A stretch of 64,000 nt of DNA from Pontibacter rufus (GTDB lineage: Bacteria; Bacteroidota; Bacteroidia; Cytophagales; Hymenobacteraceae): positions 1 to 64,000 of the forward strand of contig NZ_JADQDR010000004.1 in NCBI RefSeq assembly GCF_015694705.1. Direction: 5' to 3'. A program made the position numbers and the translations under genes. The number at the start of each line of letters is the position of its first letter. The stretch's first letter is position 1. The notes under the pieces were generated by a model, which worked only from the letters and a program-made list of their open reading frames with translations, was not told the DNA's origin and did not search any database. Positions 8,676 to 20,518 of the stretch are shown one piece after another.

Positions 8676-9175
8676 TGTTTCAAATATGTTAGATGTGGAA
8701 AATGGTTAGGGGCAAAAGTAAGGATTTACGTCCAAAGACTCAGTTCCAGTGCCCGTAAATCTTCAATTATTCATTAATTAAATAAAAACCAGCCACAATA
8801 TGAATGAATTTATAGCCATTGGCTTCCTATCCTATTTCTGGAATATCAAGATATATTCCCCTCCTGCCAATTATGAAATTCAAATTAGAGTGCAAGCCTC
8901 CTGTGAGCACATCTGCCGCCGAACCTTGCGTTGGAGGACGTCAGCGAAAACCGAAAAAGTGGTTACAAATGAATATAGTAAGGCCTGTCTCCTCTACTTT
9001 ACAATGGTCCGGTTTCTCGGGGGAGGTCACACCAGAAGGGTTACTTCATCTAACACCTGACTTTCCTGTTGCTTTGGCTTTTCCCCTCACTCACTGCACA
9101 ACCTCAGGTCAGGATTGGCAACATGGTGAGCAGCAAAAACGCTTGTATATTCTTCTTTCGAAGCACCATATATTT
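8676..9175. other. Gap holding a decayed IS end
   Basis: No intact gene. The part from about 8920 to 9029 is the right end of an IS3-type element like the one at 958-1225. Open frames on the plus strand here run across the relic and are not convincing proteins. Confidence 0.5.
8920..9029 (+). mobile_element. Right-end fragment of an IS3-type insertion sequence
   Basis: The fragment ends in an inverted terminal repeat (8991-9029, CCTCTACTTTACAATGGTCC...GGGAGGTCA), which is the complement of the left end at 958 with few changes. Just upstream is a transposase tail reading NLALEDVSENRKSGYK and a stop at 8970-8972, sharing RKSGYK-stop with the 958-1225 relic. The rest of the element is missing. 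Confidence 0.6.
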
Positions 9176-10210
9176 TCATAAAGGCTTACCCACAGCAATT
9201 TTGCTTCCGGTGTCGTCCACCTCAAACAGGTGAGGTACGCGTATATAACGGCCGCTTTTATCTTCTTTATGGCTATGCACCGACATCAGCAGTTTGCCAT
9301 CAAAGGTGCGGAACATCATGCCGTGTCCATAGTCCGGTGGTGTTATCGGCTCTTTTTCGTGTACCCAGGGGCCGGCTAATGTCCCGCTTTCAGAATAGGC
9401 CACCCCCTGCGTATAGACGTTAAACACCCAGCTTGTCCACAGCATGCCCAGCTTTCCGGTTTGGGTGCGAAACAGCCAGGGACCGTCAGTTACCTTATTT
9501 GGAATGATGTTACCGGCTTCGTCACGCTCCTTACTCCAGGGGGAATCGCTTGCACGAAAAAGTACTTTGCCCTCTCCTATCGAACCGCTTAAATCTGGTT
9601 TTAACTCTATCTTTTCTATGGTGCCGTTCCAGTTTTGCAGCCATTCATAACAGTAAACCATATAAGGTTTTCCGTCTCTGTCCACCCAAAGCGTGCCATC
9701 TAAAGTCGGTTTGTCTGCTGGCAAATACACAGGGTCTTTCATGGGAACGTAGGGCCCGTCAGGTCTGTCGCTCACCAACACATGAGAGGCACGGCGTTCA
9801 ATGACATTCCCCCTCACCGTATCAATTTTCACATCCCTGTTGGTAAAGGTGGCGAAATAATAGTATTTCCCTTTGTAACGATGCAGCTCTGCTGCCCAAA
9901 TCATAGGGTTCTTTCCCATCCACGAGTCTGGGTCTGTCTTCACCACCTTGTAAGGGCCTGTCCAATTCTTCAAATCTTTGCTTTTCCATAGCATCCCTCC
10001 GGTACCTGTCATATAATACATTGATGTTTTTTTGTCAGCTAAGATAAAAGGATCGCTCAAGCGAATGGAATCCAGGGGAACATCCTTTCTTATCACCGGT
10101 TCCTTGCTCTGAGAGAAAACTGCTGGCAGGTTGACAGCAACAAACACTACAACCAAGAAAACTCTTAAATAAAACGCCTTACTACAATGTTTTACTATCA
10201 TGATTATCAC
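9176..10210 (-). CDS. Glycoside hydrolase family 43 protein, secreted
   Basis: A 344-residue five-bladed propeller enzyme of GH43 type, a family of arabinofuranosidases, arabinanases and xylosidases. An N-terminal signal peptide ends near AVFSQ. The catalytic base is probably D53 in LSDPFIL, and D171 in LDGTLWVD fits the pKa-modulating Asp. At the usual general-acid position the sequence reads TDGPWL (D242) rather than EGP, so the acid residue or the activity may be unusual. It is the third gene of a minus-strand set with a DUF5695 protein and a GH127 enzyme, which suggests breakdown of arabinose-containing glycans. Confidence 0.85.
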   Translation of the reverse strand: MIIMIVKHCSKAFYLRVFLVVVFVAVNLPAVFSQSKEPVIRKDVPLDSIRLSDPFILADKKTSMYYMTGTGGMLWKSKDLKNWTGPYKVVKTDPDSWMGKNPMIWAAELHRYKGKYYYFATFTNRDVKIDTVRGNVIERRASHVLVSDRPDGPYVPMKDPVYLPADKPTLDGTLWVDRDGKPYMVYCYEWLQNWNGTIEKIELKPDLSGSIGEGKVLFRASDSPWSKERDEAGNIIPNKVTDGPWLFRTQTGKLGMLWTSWVFNVYTQGVAYSESGTLAGPWVHEKEPITPPDYGHGMMFRTFDGKLLMSVHSHKEDKSGRYIRVPHLFEVDDTGSKIAVGKPL

Positions 10211-10276
10211 CTTTAATCGGCTTGTATGCCGGTATCTTTTATTCGTCAGCCTGTTCCATGCACATTTTGAATAGTT

Positions 10277-13042
10277 CTATTTCTTTTGTCGGTCAATAAT
10301 TACTTCTGTCTCTTTGTTAGAAAGGGCAATTTCATAACCACCTCTTTGCTTCGACGCTTTTGTTCTTAAACTATAGACAGTCCCTTCTTTTACTCCGGCT
10401 GGCTGCTCAATGGTTAGAAAAGCTCTCGGGGTGAATGTGTCTGCTGCATCAAGTGTTATTTTTACCTGGCCAGAAGATTGATTATAAGTTATTTTTTTCA
10501 TCTTTCCAGCCTGTAAAGAAACCCACAAACCGGCAGGTGCAATAAATACCGCCGATCTGCCAGCAGTGGTAGGCTGCACTTCCACCTTTTTGTTCTTCAC
10601 GCTTACATTGCCACCAAAGCCCAACCATCCGAAATCAGGATGTTGAACCAGATAAGTAGCTGAGTTCACCGCATAGCCAAAGAAGCCTGAACCGTAATCT
10701 CCGGAATAATTGTCGTTGTGCAGCGTGGAAGGATAACTGTGAAATGCAACGGGGGCAAAACCATCTTCTGTAATGTTGGAGAGTGTACCCAAAACGCCAC
10801 CGTAGCCAACCCGCAGTAAATAAATATTGTCCGGTTGCCTGCGGTATGCTGTCAATACAGGAATAGCATTCAGGCCTGAACCATAATGATGAATCATCCG
10901 CTCCACACGGGGCAAACCTCCGGCATATAAAAAATCCCAGTAACGTCTTGCATTGCCGTTGTAAGCCCAGTGGGGTATAGTGGGCATATAGGCAAGGACG
11001 GCATTTAACGTAACATCGGCTTTATCTTCGTAACCAAAAAAGAGCGACCAGATGTATACCTCTTCCTGGCCGGTTGAATCCCATGGCATTTCGCTTCCGA
11101 AAGGATAAGGAAGAGAAGCCCAATGAATGGCCCGCTTTTTCATTGCTGCTTCCAGGGTACTGGCCATTTCGTTCATACCCTCAGCTTTCAAATCCTTTAG
11201 AACCATGTAAAATATGGTTCCTTCCATCTGCCCGAACTCAGCATAATAGGGTGCCTCGCGCACCATAGCCATTGCTGTTTCATAGGCATTGCTTAGGTAC
11301 CAGTTCCAGGGTTGGGCAGTGACCAAGCCTTTGTGATTCCGGGCCAGGCGATACAACACCCAATGCGCCGCTGCTACGTGGGGGTAGTTATAGGAGCGAC
11401 CCAGCGAATAGGCTTCTTTCTTGGGCCACAAAGACCATACCTTCAGGTTTGCAGGGATATTGTAAGTGCCAGCGGGCATAGAATCAGGCTCATAATAAAA
11501 CAGGCTTTTGCGAACACCAAATTTGTTAGGGCCTTCTGTTACCTGTATGCCTCCCCACAGGGTTTCGTCTACAAAACGCTGGAGTTTGTCTACTTCTGTC
11601 TTATCAGGCAATACGGATTGCTTCATAATGGCTCCCAGCCAGCTGCCAGCTCCTGCTTCATCACTAAGTCCGGCTATCCAGACCCGTTTATCCTCCAACA
11701 CTTGCTGCTTTTTCTCGTTGTCGTAACTAATCACTGAAGGACTTCGTCCAAAGGGATCTCCTTCTTTTTCAAACCACTGCTTGGTCGTCAAAAAGTTTCC
11801 ATAATCGGCTACAATTTCTTTTTCTGGCTTAGTAATTTTATAATGTACTGTTTGCACCAGGCCATCTTCGTACTGAATGGTAAGCCTTGCTCTTCCCCAC
11901 TTTTTGCCTTGGATAGCATAAGCCTTCCATCCATTTTTAACGGATGCCGCAGGGCTAATGACCAAAGCACCTTCCGGTTCCATCTTTATGCTCTGGACCT
12001 TGCTCTTATAGTTAATAAACAGCTTGCCGTTCACGTCCTGCGGCAATACATACCCCGGAATGCCAACGGCTACCGGGCGATTATTTTGTAGCAATTCTTC
12101 TTCAATGTTCTCCGGTGTTCCTCCGAGCACAAAGCGAACGCCATAGCTTTTTGTTTCTCCGGGTTTCAGAATAATGGAAGTTGGCTGGTTCCAGGGATCT
12201 GCTTTTTCCCATTCATTTTCTGCATAGGCTTTGCTGTACACCATCCATTCATAAAAGCCTTCAAAGGTAATACCTCTGGGAGTGGGGTCGTCATTTAAAG
12301 GATTGTACGCCTCAAAAGGAGTATGCCCGTATGGAAGAACCAGCAAAGAAGAGTCCCGTCCGTTTAGGCGGGTTACCTGTAGATAACCAGCATCCCGCCC
12401 GATGTAGGGGTCATACATAACGCTCTGCGCATGGGCCTGCACTAAATCTTTCCCTTCCAGAATATTGTTGAAAATCATGGGTATACCCAGTGCACCGATT
12501 TCCACAGCTTCTGTTGTCCGGTTAGTCAGTTCAAATCGAAGCACCAATTGTCCCTGCTCTGATTGCCAAAACCGTTTAACATTGAGTGGTATATCAGCAG
12601 GCAGCGTATTGGCCAGGTCAGCGGCAGCCAGAACAGTGCCTTTTGCTGCTAATGTTTGTACAGGCTTTCGCTGCGTAGCTGTTGAAAAAGATTTCCACTG
12701 GCCTGACTGGCCTTCGCGGATTCGTAAGTTCAAATCGCCCAGGTGATACATGCCGTTGCTGCTGCGCACTTTCAGTCTATCGCCTGGTGTAAAATCAAAA
12801 GCTGGTTCTGCCTTCGGATGCAATGCCACCACCGTTTGGGAGCTCTTTACCAATGCAACCTGAAAAGATGGCGTTTGAAAGGAGACGGTACCCTGTTCTA
12901 AATCCAATGTTGATGGGCGTTGGGCAAGGTCCTTCCATGACTGGGCAAAAAGTTGGAACGGGAAGAAAAGCAGCAGCCAGCCAAAAATTGTTGGAATAAA
13001 CAGCCTTTTTGAAGCACAAACCATTTTATTGATATACAACAT
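10277..13042 (-). CDS. DUF5695 domain protein, secreted, carbohydrate-related
   Basis: A 921-residue protein with an N-terminal signal segment (hydrophobic around residues 14-33, ending FAQ). The text from SWKDLAQRPSTLDLEQG through FDFTPGDRLKVRSSNGMYHLGDLNLRIR matches my memory of the DUF5695 family. The C-terminal two thirds look like a large helical toroid as in many glycan-active enzymes, but no activity is established. It lies 66 bases upstream of the GH43 gene and downstream of GH127 in the same direction, so a role in the same glycan pathway is inferred. Confidence 0.75.
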   Translation of the reverse strand: MLYINKMVCASKRLFIPTIFGWLLLFFPFQLFAQSWKDLAQRPSTLDLEQGTVSFQTPSFQVALVKSSQTVVALHPKAEPAFDFTPGDRLKVRSSNGMYHLGDLNLRIREGQSGQWKSFSTATQRKPVQTLAAKGTVLAAADLANTLPADIPLNVKRFWQSEQGQLVLRFELTNRTTEAVEIGALGIPMIFNNILEGKDLVQAHAQSVMYDPYIGRDAGYLQVTRLNGRDSSLLVLPYGHTPFEAYNPLNDDPTPRGITFEGFYEWMVYSKAYAENEWEKADPWNQPTSIILKPGETKSYGVRFVLGGTPENIEEELLQNNRPVAVGIPGYVLPQDVNGKLFINYKSKVQSIKMEPEGALVISPAASVKNGWKAYAIQGKKWGRARLTIQYEDGLVQTVHYKITKPEKEIVADYGNFLTTKQWFEKEGDPFGRSPSVISYDNEKKQQVLEDKRVWIAGLSDEAGAGSWLGAIMKQSVLPDKTEVDKLQRFVDETLWGGIQVTEGPNKFGVRKSLFYYEPDSMPAGTYNIPANLKVWSLWPKKEAYSLGRSYNYPHVAAAHWVLYRLARNHKGLVTAQPWNWYLSNAYETAMAMVREAPYYAEFGQMEGTIFYMVLKDLKAEGMNEMASTLEAAMKKRAIHWASLPYPFGSEMPWDSTGQEEVYIWSLFFGYEDKADVTLNAVLAYMPTIPHWAYNGNARRYWDFLYAGGLPRVERMIHHYGSGLNAIPVLTAYRRQPDNIYLLRVGYGGVLGTLSNITEDGFAPVAFHSYPSTLHNDNYSGDYGSGFFGYAVNSATYLVQHPDFGWLGFGGNVSVKNKKVEVQPTTAGRSAVFIAPAGLWVSLQAGKMKKITYNQSSGQVKITLDAADTFTPRAFLTIEQPAGVKEGTVYSLRTKASKQRGGYEIALSNKETEVIIDRQKK

Positions 13043-13230
13043 GATGAATGATAAACTTGAGAGTTAGCAAGATAGTACCAAAAACGCGGTACACGGTAAT
13101 AGTTCGAATGAATTCGTGACTTAAAATCTTCGTTGAACTGCTTATAAGCGTAGTAACTTTTCGCCTGCTGTACCGAAATAGAGTGAGCAGATTAATGTAA
13201 AAGGCTATCCAAAGTTTAGTTCAACAAGAC

Positions 13231-13294
13231 GGCCAGCAACCCTTAATGGGCTTGTCGCTACGCAAAGTGACGAGTTCATTAAGGGTTGCTGGCC
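13231..13294 (-). terminator. Long intergenic hairpin between the GH127 and DUF5695 genes
   Basis: An 18-bp perfect outer stem (13231-13248 with 13277-13294) plus a further partly paired inner arm. It starts just 8 bases after the GH127 stop on the minus strand. No T run follows, so it may act as a processing or attenuation structure rather than a simple terminator. Confidence 0.5.
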
Positions 13295-13301
13295 TCAAGC
13301 C

Positions 13302-16300
13302 TTATTTCAGCGTAACATCCAGGTAAACAGAATGACGGCCGTATGTTTCATAAAACGGTTTAAAAACCACATCATCAATGGTGAATTGTAACTGCTGCGG
13401 ATCACCTTTAATCGACTTGCTTATATCGTCAGCATCCAGGGTTACTTTACGCCATTCTTTTCTTGCTTCGGGCTCCTGGGCTGCCAGCAATATCGGGCCG
13501 TAAAACAGACTGGCTATGTTCTGCTGATCCATAACCGGATCCAGGTGAAACTGGAAGGGCATTTTCAACTCTATCGTATCCCCATCTTTCCATCTGCGGC
13601 TTATTTTCAGGTAACTGCCCGGCTTCGCGTCAAGCTTTTGTTCTTTGCCGTTGATCTTCACAAAGAATCCTTTGGTAGCCCAGCCTGGCACACGCACATT
13701 GATATCAAATTTCCCACTACCCTTAATAGTCAGACGGGTATTGTCTTCCTTCGGAAAATTTGTTGTCTGCTCCACCGTCACATTGCGTTCTGTCCATTTT
13801 ACAGTTGAGGGTATGTATAGATTGACATAAAGCGCCTGGTCATCCTTACTTTTAAAGTAAATTGAATTTTGCAGTTTGGTACTGCTTTCCAATGCGGTAC
13901 CGTTGCAGCACGTAAAGCCTGTCATATCCGCATTGCTAAATTGTTTTACAGACCCAGGCCTGAGTGGTACATGATACGTGTTTGCAGGGCTATTCTCGGC
14001 TACAGAAGCCAGAATATGGTTGTACAACGCACGCTCGTAATAGTCCATTAACTCTGCCCGCTGATCGAAGAGAAACAGGTCACTGGTCAATTTAAGCATA
14101 TTGTACGTAGCACAGGTTTCATTCTGCCCTCCGGCAGAGAAGCCGTTTTCATACAACGTTCCCGGTTGGGCAATAAAACATTCCGCATTGGCGGGATTTC
14201 GAGCACCAGCAACTCCTCCAATGCTGTACATATAATTGTTGACGGCCTTATACCAGAAGTTATCGGCCACTTTATAATATTCCGGCTTATTAGAGACACG
14301 GTACATTTCGATACTCCCGACAACCTGAGGTATGTGTTGATTGGCATGCAATCCACGGAAAATATCTACATTTTTAGCCAGCCCATCTGTATGTGCTGTA
14401 TCGCCAAAGAACACTCTGATATTATCGAATAATTGTGCTGTTTTCAGGTAGTCCTGGTTACCCGTGATCTTGTACAGATGAGCCATAGACTCATTCATGC
14501 CGCCATACTCACCGGCAATGTACGTATTCCACATCTTTATACGCGTTTCCGTTGGCAACTGGCTCAAGCGGGCATATACCCAATCACTCATGCCTGTAGC
14601 TATTTCAAGGGCTTTTTTATTGCCGCTCACCTGATATACATCTATTAAGCCGGCTAAAATTTTATGTAAGGTATAATACGGTGCCCAAACCTGGTCCTTT
14701 TGTCCTCCGTATTTGGCTCCGTTTTCTAACATGATAAACTGATCCGGGGGATAAGCGCTGATGAATCCTTTTCCCCAGTTCCAATAATCGTTACGGATGC
14801 CCGCATCACTCAGATCCGAATCATACGTTGACTTTCCAGGGCCATGTGGCACCGCTGTTGGATCGGACACATATGCCCCCCCTGCTTCTTTAGGCTTGCC
14901 GGATAATTGTGATAAGTCGTAGAGGGTATTTACCATATACTCCATCTTTTCGGAGAAATTGGCCTGAAGTGCCTTGTCATAGCCTGTACTGGCATAGGCT
15001 TGTGCTATTGCCGAGAGGTAGTGACCCGTGGCATGCCCTCTTAATTTGGTATCCTGGCTGTCCCAGACGCCCAAAGGCTTCGCTCCTTCAGGTTGTTTCT
15101 GTCCAAAAGCATGGCGGAACATGTAAAGAAAGGAGTTCGGATCGGTTTTAGCTAAGGTGTTTATAAACTTATCCCGATTTTCAATAAATTGGGTTTCATG
15201 TCCATAAGCATTAATATTAAGCGTAACCTTATCCAAATCAAAGGCAGCCAGCTTTAAATCCGGCGTAGTAGATTTCCCGGACTCTTTTATCGTGACAAAT
15301 GCCTTTGGCTGAAAATTTGTTCCTGCAACACGCCCTGTAACAGTATAGCGTCCGGGCTTAAGAACAGCGGTATTATCGGTAGGAGCGGGCCAGACCACAC
15401 GTACTTTTGGCCCTTTCCCTTTCATTTCATTCTTGTAAGTTCCCTGTACGTAACTTGGTAATCGTGGCAAATTCCCTACTTCTGTTTCAACCTCCACATC
15501 AGATACCTGAACTAGATAGGTGTTATAAAGCTGTGCCTCGGTAGGAGAAAATCGAGGGAGATCATCCTCAACACGCCTACGCGTTGTATTTACCACACCT
15601 TCATTGGCGCCTCTGCCTCTCCGGGCATTGTTATAGATTCCGGCAACCTGTCTGCCACTCAGGGGAACACGGTAAATACGAAAATCATGTATAAGGGCAT
15701 TAAGATAGGGATCTGCCGGTAATAGGGATTTTCCGATATAAAGCAGTCTTTCTGCTGGTTGCTGACCGAATACCTCTGTTAACTCCTTTGGAATATCCTT
15801 TGCCTCGCCTACAGGCTTACCATCGACATAGGTAATCAAAGATTTTGAAGGAACATCTACCACTATGGCAAGATGAACCCACTTGTTCGCATCTATAGCC
15901 GGAGAAACCGCCCCGTTTTTACTACCTTTTTCTGCTGTTATCAATGCCTGGTAGCCTTCCTGGCCCTTTGTGCCGACAGGAGCCGCAAAGAAATGTTTAG
16001 TGGCATCCTTTCCGAAATCAAAAAAACGTTGGCCAGGTTGCTTCGAACGCAAGTATATCCAACCTGATATACTGAGCGATTCTAAATCTGTCAATGCTTC
16101 TCCCGGAATAGTAACAAAAGCATTGTTGTCCCCGGAAAGCGACAAAACCTTTCCAAACCGTGTGTCATTTACAAATGTGGCTTCGGTGCCTTTAAATTTG
16201 GCGTGCAAATTATTCCGGGACCAATCTTCGAGATCTCCGTTAAATATATAGCGTGCAATCATTCCCGTTTCACCAATCCCATCCAGCATCTGGTCTCCAT

Positions 16301-16394
16301 TTTGTGCCTGAGCGGTGTTAACACCCTGCGTCAAAACAGCAACAATCAGGATGGCACGCAAGTATACTTTGTACATTCTCATTTTTAAAACCAT
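13302..16394 (-). CDS. GH127 beta-L-arabinofuranosidase with LamG domain, secreted
   Basis: A 1030-residue protein. After a signal peptide ending NTAQAQ comes a LamG/concanavalin-like domain (about residues 40-260), an Ig-like segment (RVVWPAPTDNTAVLKPGRYTVTG), and then a GH127/DUF1680 catalytic domain from about residue 385. Characteristic text includes RGHATGHYLSAIAQAYA, the NETCATYNML motif near residue 760, and FTCCNGTALES near residue 830. In GH127 enzymes the Glu and Cys of these two motifs bind zinc and supply the cysteine nucleophile. It probably removes beta-L-arabinofuranose from plant glycans and leads the cluster. GH146 is the close alternative. Confidence 0.85.
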   Translation of the reverse strand: MVLKMRMYKVYLRAILIVAVLTQGVNTAQAQNGDQMLDGIGETGMIARYIFNGDLEDWSRNNLHAKFKGTEATFVNDTRFGKVLSLSGDNNAFVTIPGEALTDLESLSISGWIYLRSKQPGQRFFDFGKDATKHFFAAPVGTKGQEGYQALITAEKGSKNGAVSPAIDANKWVHLAIVVDVPSKSLITYVDGKPVGEAKDIPKELTEVFGQQPAERLLYIGKSLLPADPYLNALIHDFRIYRVPLSGRQVAGIYNNARRGRGANEGVVNTTRRRVEDDLPRFSPTEAQLYNTYLVQVSDVEVETEVGNLPRLPSYVQGTYKNEMKGKGPKVRVVWPAPTDNTAVLKPGRYTVTGRVAGTNFQPKAFVTIKESGKSTTPDLKLAAFDLDKVTLNINAYGHETQFIENRDKFINTLAKTDPNSFLYMFRHAFGQKQPEGAKPLGVWDSQDTKLRGHATGHYLSAIAQAYASTGYDKALQANFSEKMEYMVNTLYDLSQLSGKPKEAGGAYVSDPTAVPHGPGKSTYDSDLSDAGIRNDYWNWGKGFISAYPPDQFIMLENGAKYGGQKDQVWAPYYTLHKILAGLIDVYQVSGNKKALEIATGMSDWVYARLSQLPTETRIKMWNTYIAGEYGGMNESMAHLYKITGNQDYLKTAQLFDNIRVFFGDTAHTDGLAKNVDIFRGLHANQHIPQVVGSIEMYRVSNKPEYYKVADNFWYKAVNNYMYSIGGVAGARNPANAECFIAQPGTLYENGFSAGGQNETCATYNMLKLTSDLFLFDQRAELMDYYERALYNHILASVAENSPANTYHVPLRPGSVKQFSNADMTGFTCCNGTALESSTKLQNSIYFKSKDDQALYVNLYIPSTVKWTERNVTVEQTTNFPKEDNTRLTIKGSGKFDINVRVPGWATKGFFVKINGKEQKLDAKPGSYLKISRRWKDGDTIELKMPFQFHLDPVMDQQNIASLFYGPILLAAQEPEARKEWRKVTLDADDISKSIKGDPQQLQFTIDDVVFKPFYETYGRHSVYLDVTLK

Positions 16395-16889
16395 ATTTAT
16401 TAATTACTAAATACTATGATAAGAGGAGATGAAATTAAAATGCGTTGAATAAAAGATCTTTTTGCTCCACATATCCACCTTTAGAGGTAGTGCTTTCCCG
16501 GTTTGCACCAATTGGAGTTTTCCCGATTAAAATCGTAAAAACCAGGGAATAAGCTTATGTAAACCAATTCATTCAAGTAAATAATTCATTATTTGATAAT
16601 TCCCAATAAAATTATCAAGAATCCGGGTGTTCCTATAAGCTTATCTTAGCTAATAATCATACGATATTAACAAGTGCCTTACACAACCAAAGATATGTTT
16701 TAAATCAATTTTCCTGAGTACCCAGTGTTTTCAAATACATCACACAAGTCGTCAAAAGTATAGACGTCCCTTCTGACTTTACTCTGGAAAGTAGTGCGTT
16801 CACGGTACCCGATAGCTTTTCTGACACGGCGGAAGTTAGTCTGTCAAGCGCCTGCAGGTATAAGAATAGATAAAGCTAAAGGTATAGTT
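16395..16889. other. Intergenic region upstream of the glycan cluster
   Basis: About 500 AT-rich bases between the start of the GH127 gene and the end of rph. I see no gene. It should hold the promoter of the GH127-DUF5695-GH43 set; no operator was recognised. Confidence 0.4.
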
Positions 16890-16891
16890 AC

Positions 16892-16924
16892 TAAACCGGG
16901 ATTGACAACAGGCAAGATCCCGGT

Positions 16925-16927
<3 letters not shown>
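16892..16927 (-). terminator. Possible terminator of rph
   Basis: TAAACCGGGAT and its exact complement form an 11-bp stem that includes the rph stop codon. The tail on the minus strand has only a short T run (TTTA), so strength is uncertain. Confidence 0.45.
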
Positions 16928-19579
<2,652 letters not shown>

Positions 19580-19626
19580 TCATTTCCGAATAAATTTTGC
19601 CATTCAAATATTTAATTCCTGTAACA

Positions 19627-19880
19627 ATGGCAAAAGCTTATTTAGAGATTACATTGAAAATTGATGACACTCACAGAGAAGGTGCTGCCGGTGTTTGCAA
19701 CCAGTACAAATCGCTTTTTCAGAACCGGTAACAGGGGCTTTATCGAAAGAACTTTTGGTGCATGCGGAAGATATACGGACAATAGTATTAGGATGCACTC
19801 CATACTTGTGTACCAGTTGCTAACGAGTTTGCTGTTCATTAAGCGCCTCAAGGGCTACCTGTGCGTTGAACCCGGCTGAA
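19627..19880 (+). pseudogene. Decayed small gene upstream of rph
   Basis: A frame starting at ATG 19627 reads MAKAYLEITLKIDDTHREGA and stops after 34 residues. Coding-like text then continues in another frame (PVTGALSKELLVHAEDIRT) and a third (YQLLTSLLFIKRLKGYL). This looks like a small alpha/beta domain protein of roughly 90 residues broken by at least two frameshifts. The family is uncertain. It lies divergent from rph with about 100 bases between them. Confidence 0.35.
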
Positions 19881-20019
19881 CAGGAGCTAAAATCACCAGC
19901 AATCTTATACCTTTTCTGTGGCACGTCTCATTCCATGTAAAATAACTGATAATTTTTAGAACATTATATCTCATAATCAGTATATATGGATGTAATCAAT
20001 AAACATTATAGATATAACC

Positions 20020-20157
20020 ATGACACGAGAAGAATTAATTGAGTACAGAGATTGGTTTTGGAGCTCTTATCCGAATAATAAGCTGGTTTTGCGCCGGGCG
20101 TTTGTAGTAGAGTGGAGAAAGACGAAAGTAGCTCAACGCAGAAAAGTCTACGCCTAG
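20020..20157 (+). CDS. Small hypothetical protein
   Basis: A 45-residue frame (MTREELIEYRDWFWSSYPNN ... RRKVYA) with a plausible start after an AT-rich leader. It has aromatic residues and a basic C-terminus, no signal peptide and no recognised family. Length and lack of homology evidence keep this tentative. Confidence 0.35.
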   Translation: MTREELIEYRDWFWSSYPNNKLVLRRAFVVEWRKTKVAQRRKVYA

Positions 20158-20518
20158 AAGAAGATTTTCTTCACCGCATTATAGAGTTGCTGCAGAAAGC
20201 TTAACGTGAGGGGCCGGCTAATTCTCTGAAGTCTACTGTACTTGCCTGCCGTGGTAGTGCTTTCCAGGGCGTCTGCGGTGGTGCTGTTTTTCCTGGCTTC
20301 CACATTGCCCGGCACCTTCTGTTGTCCCGGACGCCCCTTCCGAACAACACCCCTGCTTTCCGCCGTTTGATGTACGTCGTATACTTTTACACCGGCTAGT
20401 TGCGTTTATGTAAAGTGAAGACAAGGCACACCTGCTCTGTGAAAGGATTCGGATCAACTACCATTTCCTGCTCCTGCATGAGAACTGCCGGCCCGCATCA
20501 TTTATTTCCCGGGCTTCC
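20158..20518. other. Intergenic region, nothing recognised
   Basis: About 360 bases between the small ORF and the acetyltransferase gene. Short frames occur on both strands but none has convincing protein character. Confidence 0.35.

Noticed and set aside
8800..9181. 86- and 120-codon plus-strand frames
   Set aside because: They run through the IS3 right-end relic in frames different from the transposase tail.
20233..20457. 74-codon minus-strand frame before the acetyltransferase gene
   Set aside because: Composition is not protein-like (repeated Arg/His/Gly/Ser runs) and no start signal is seen.
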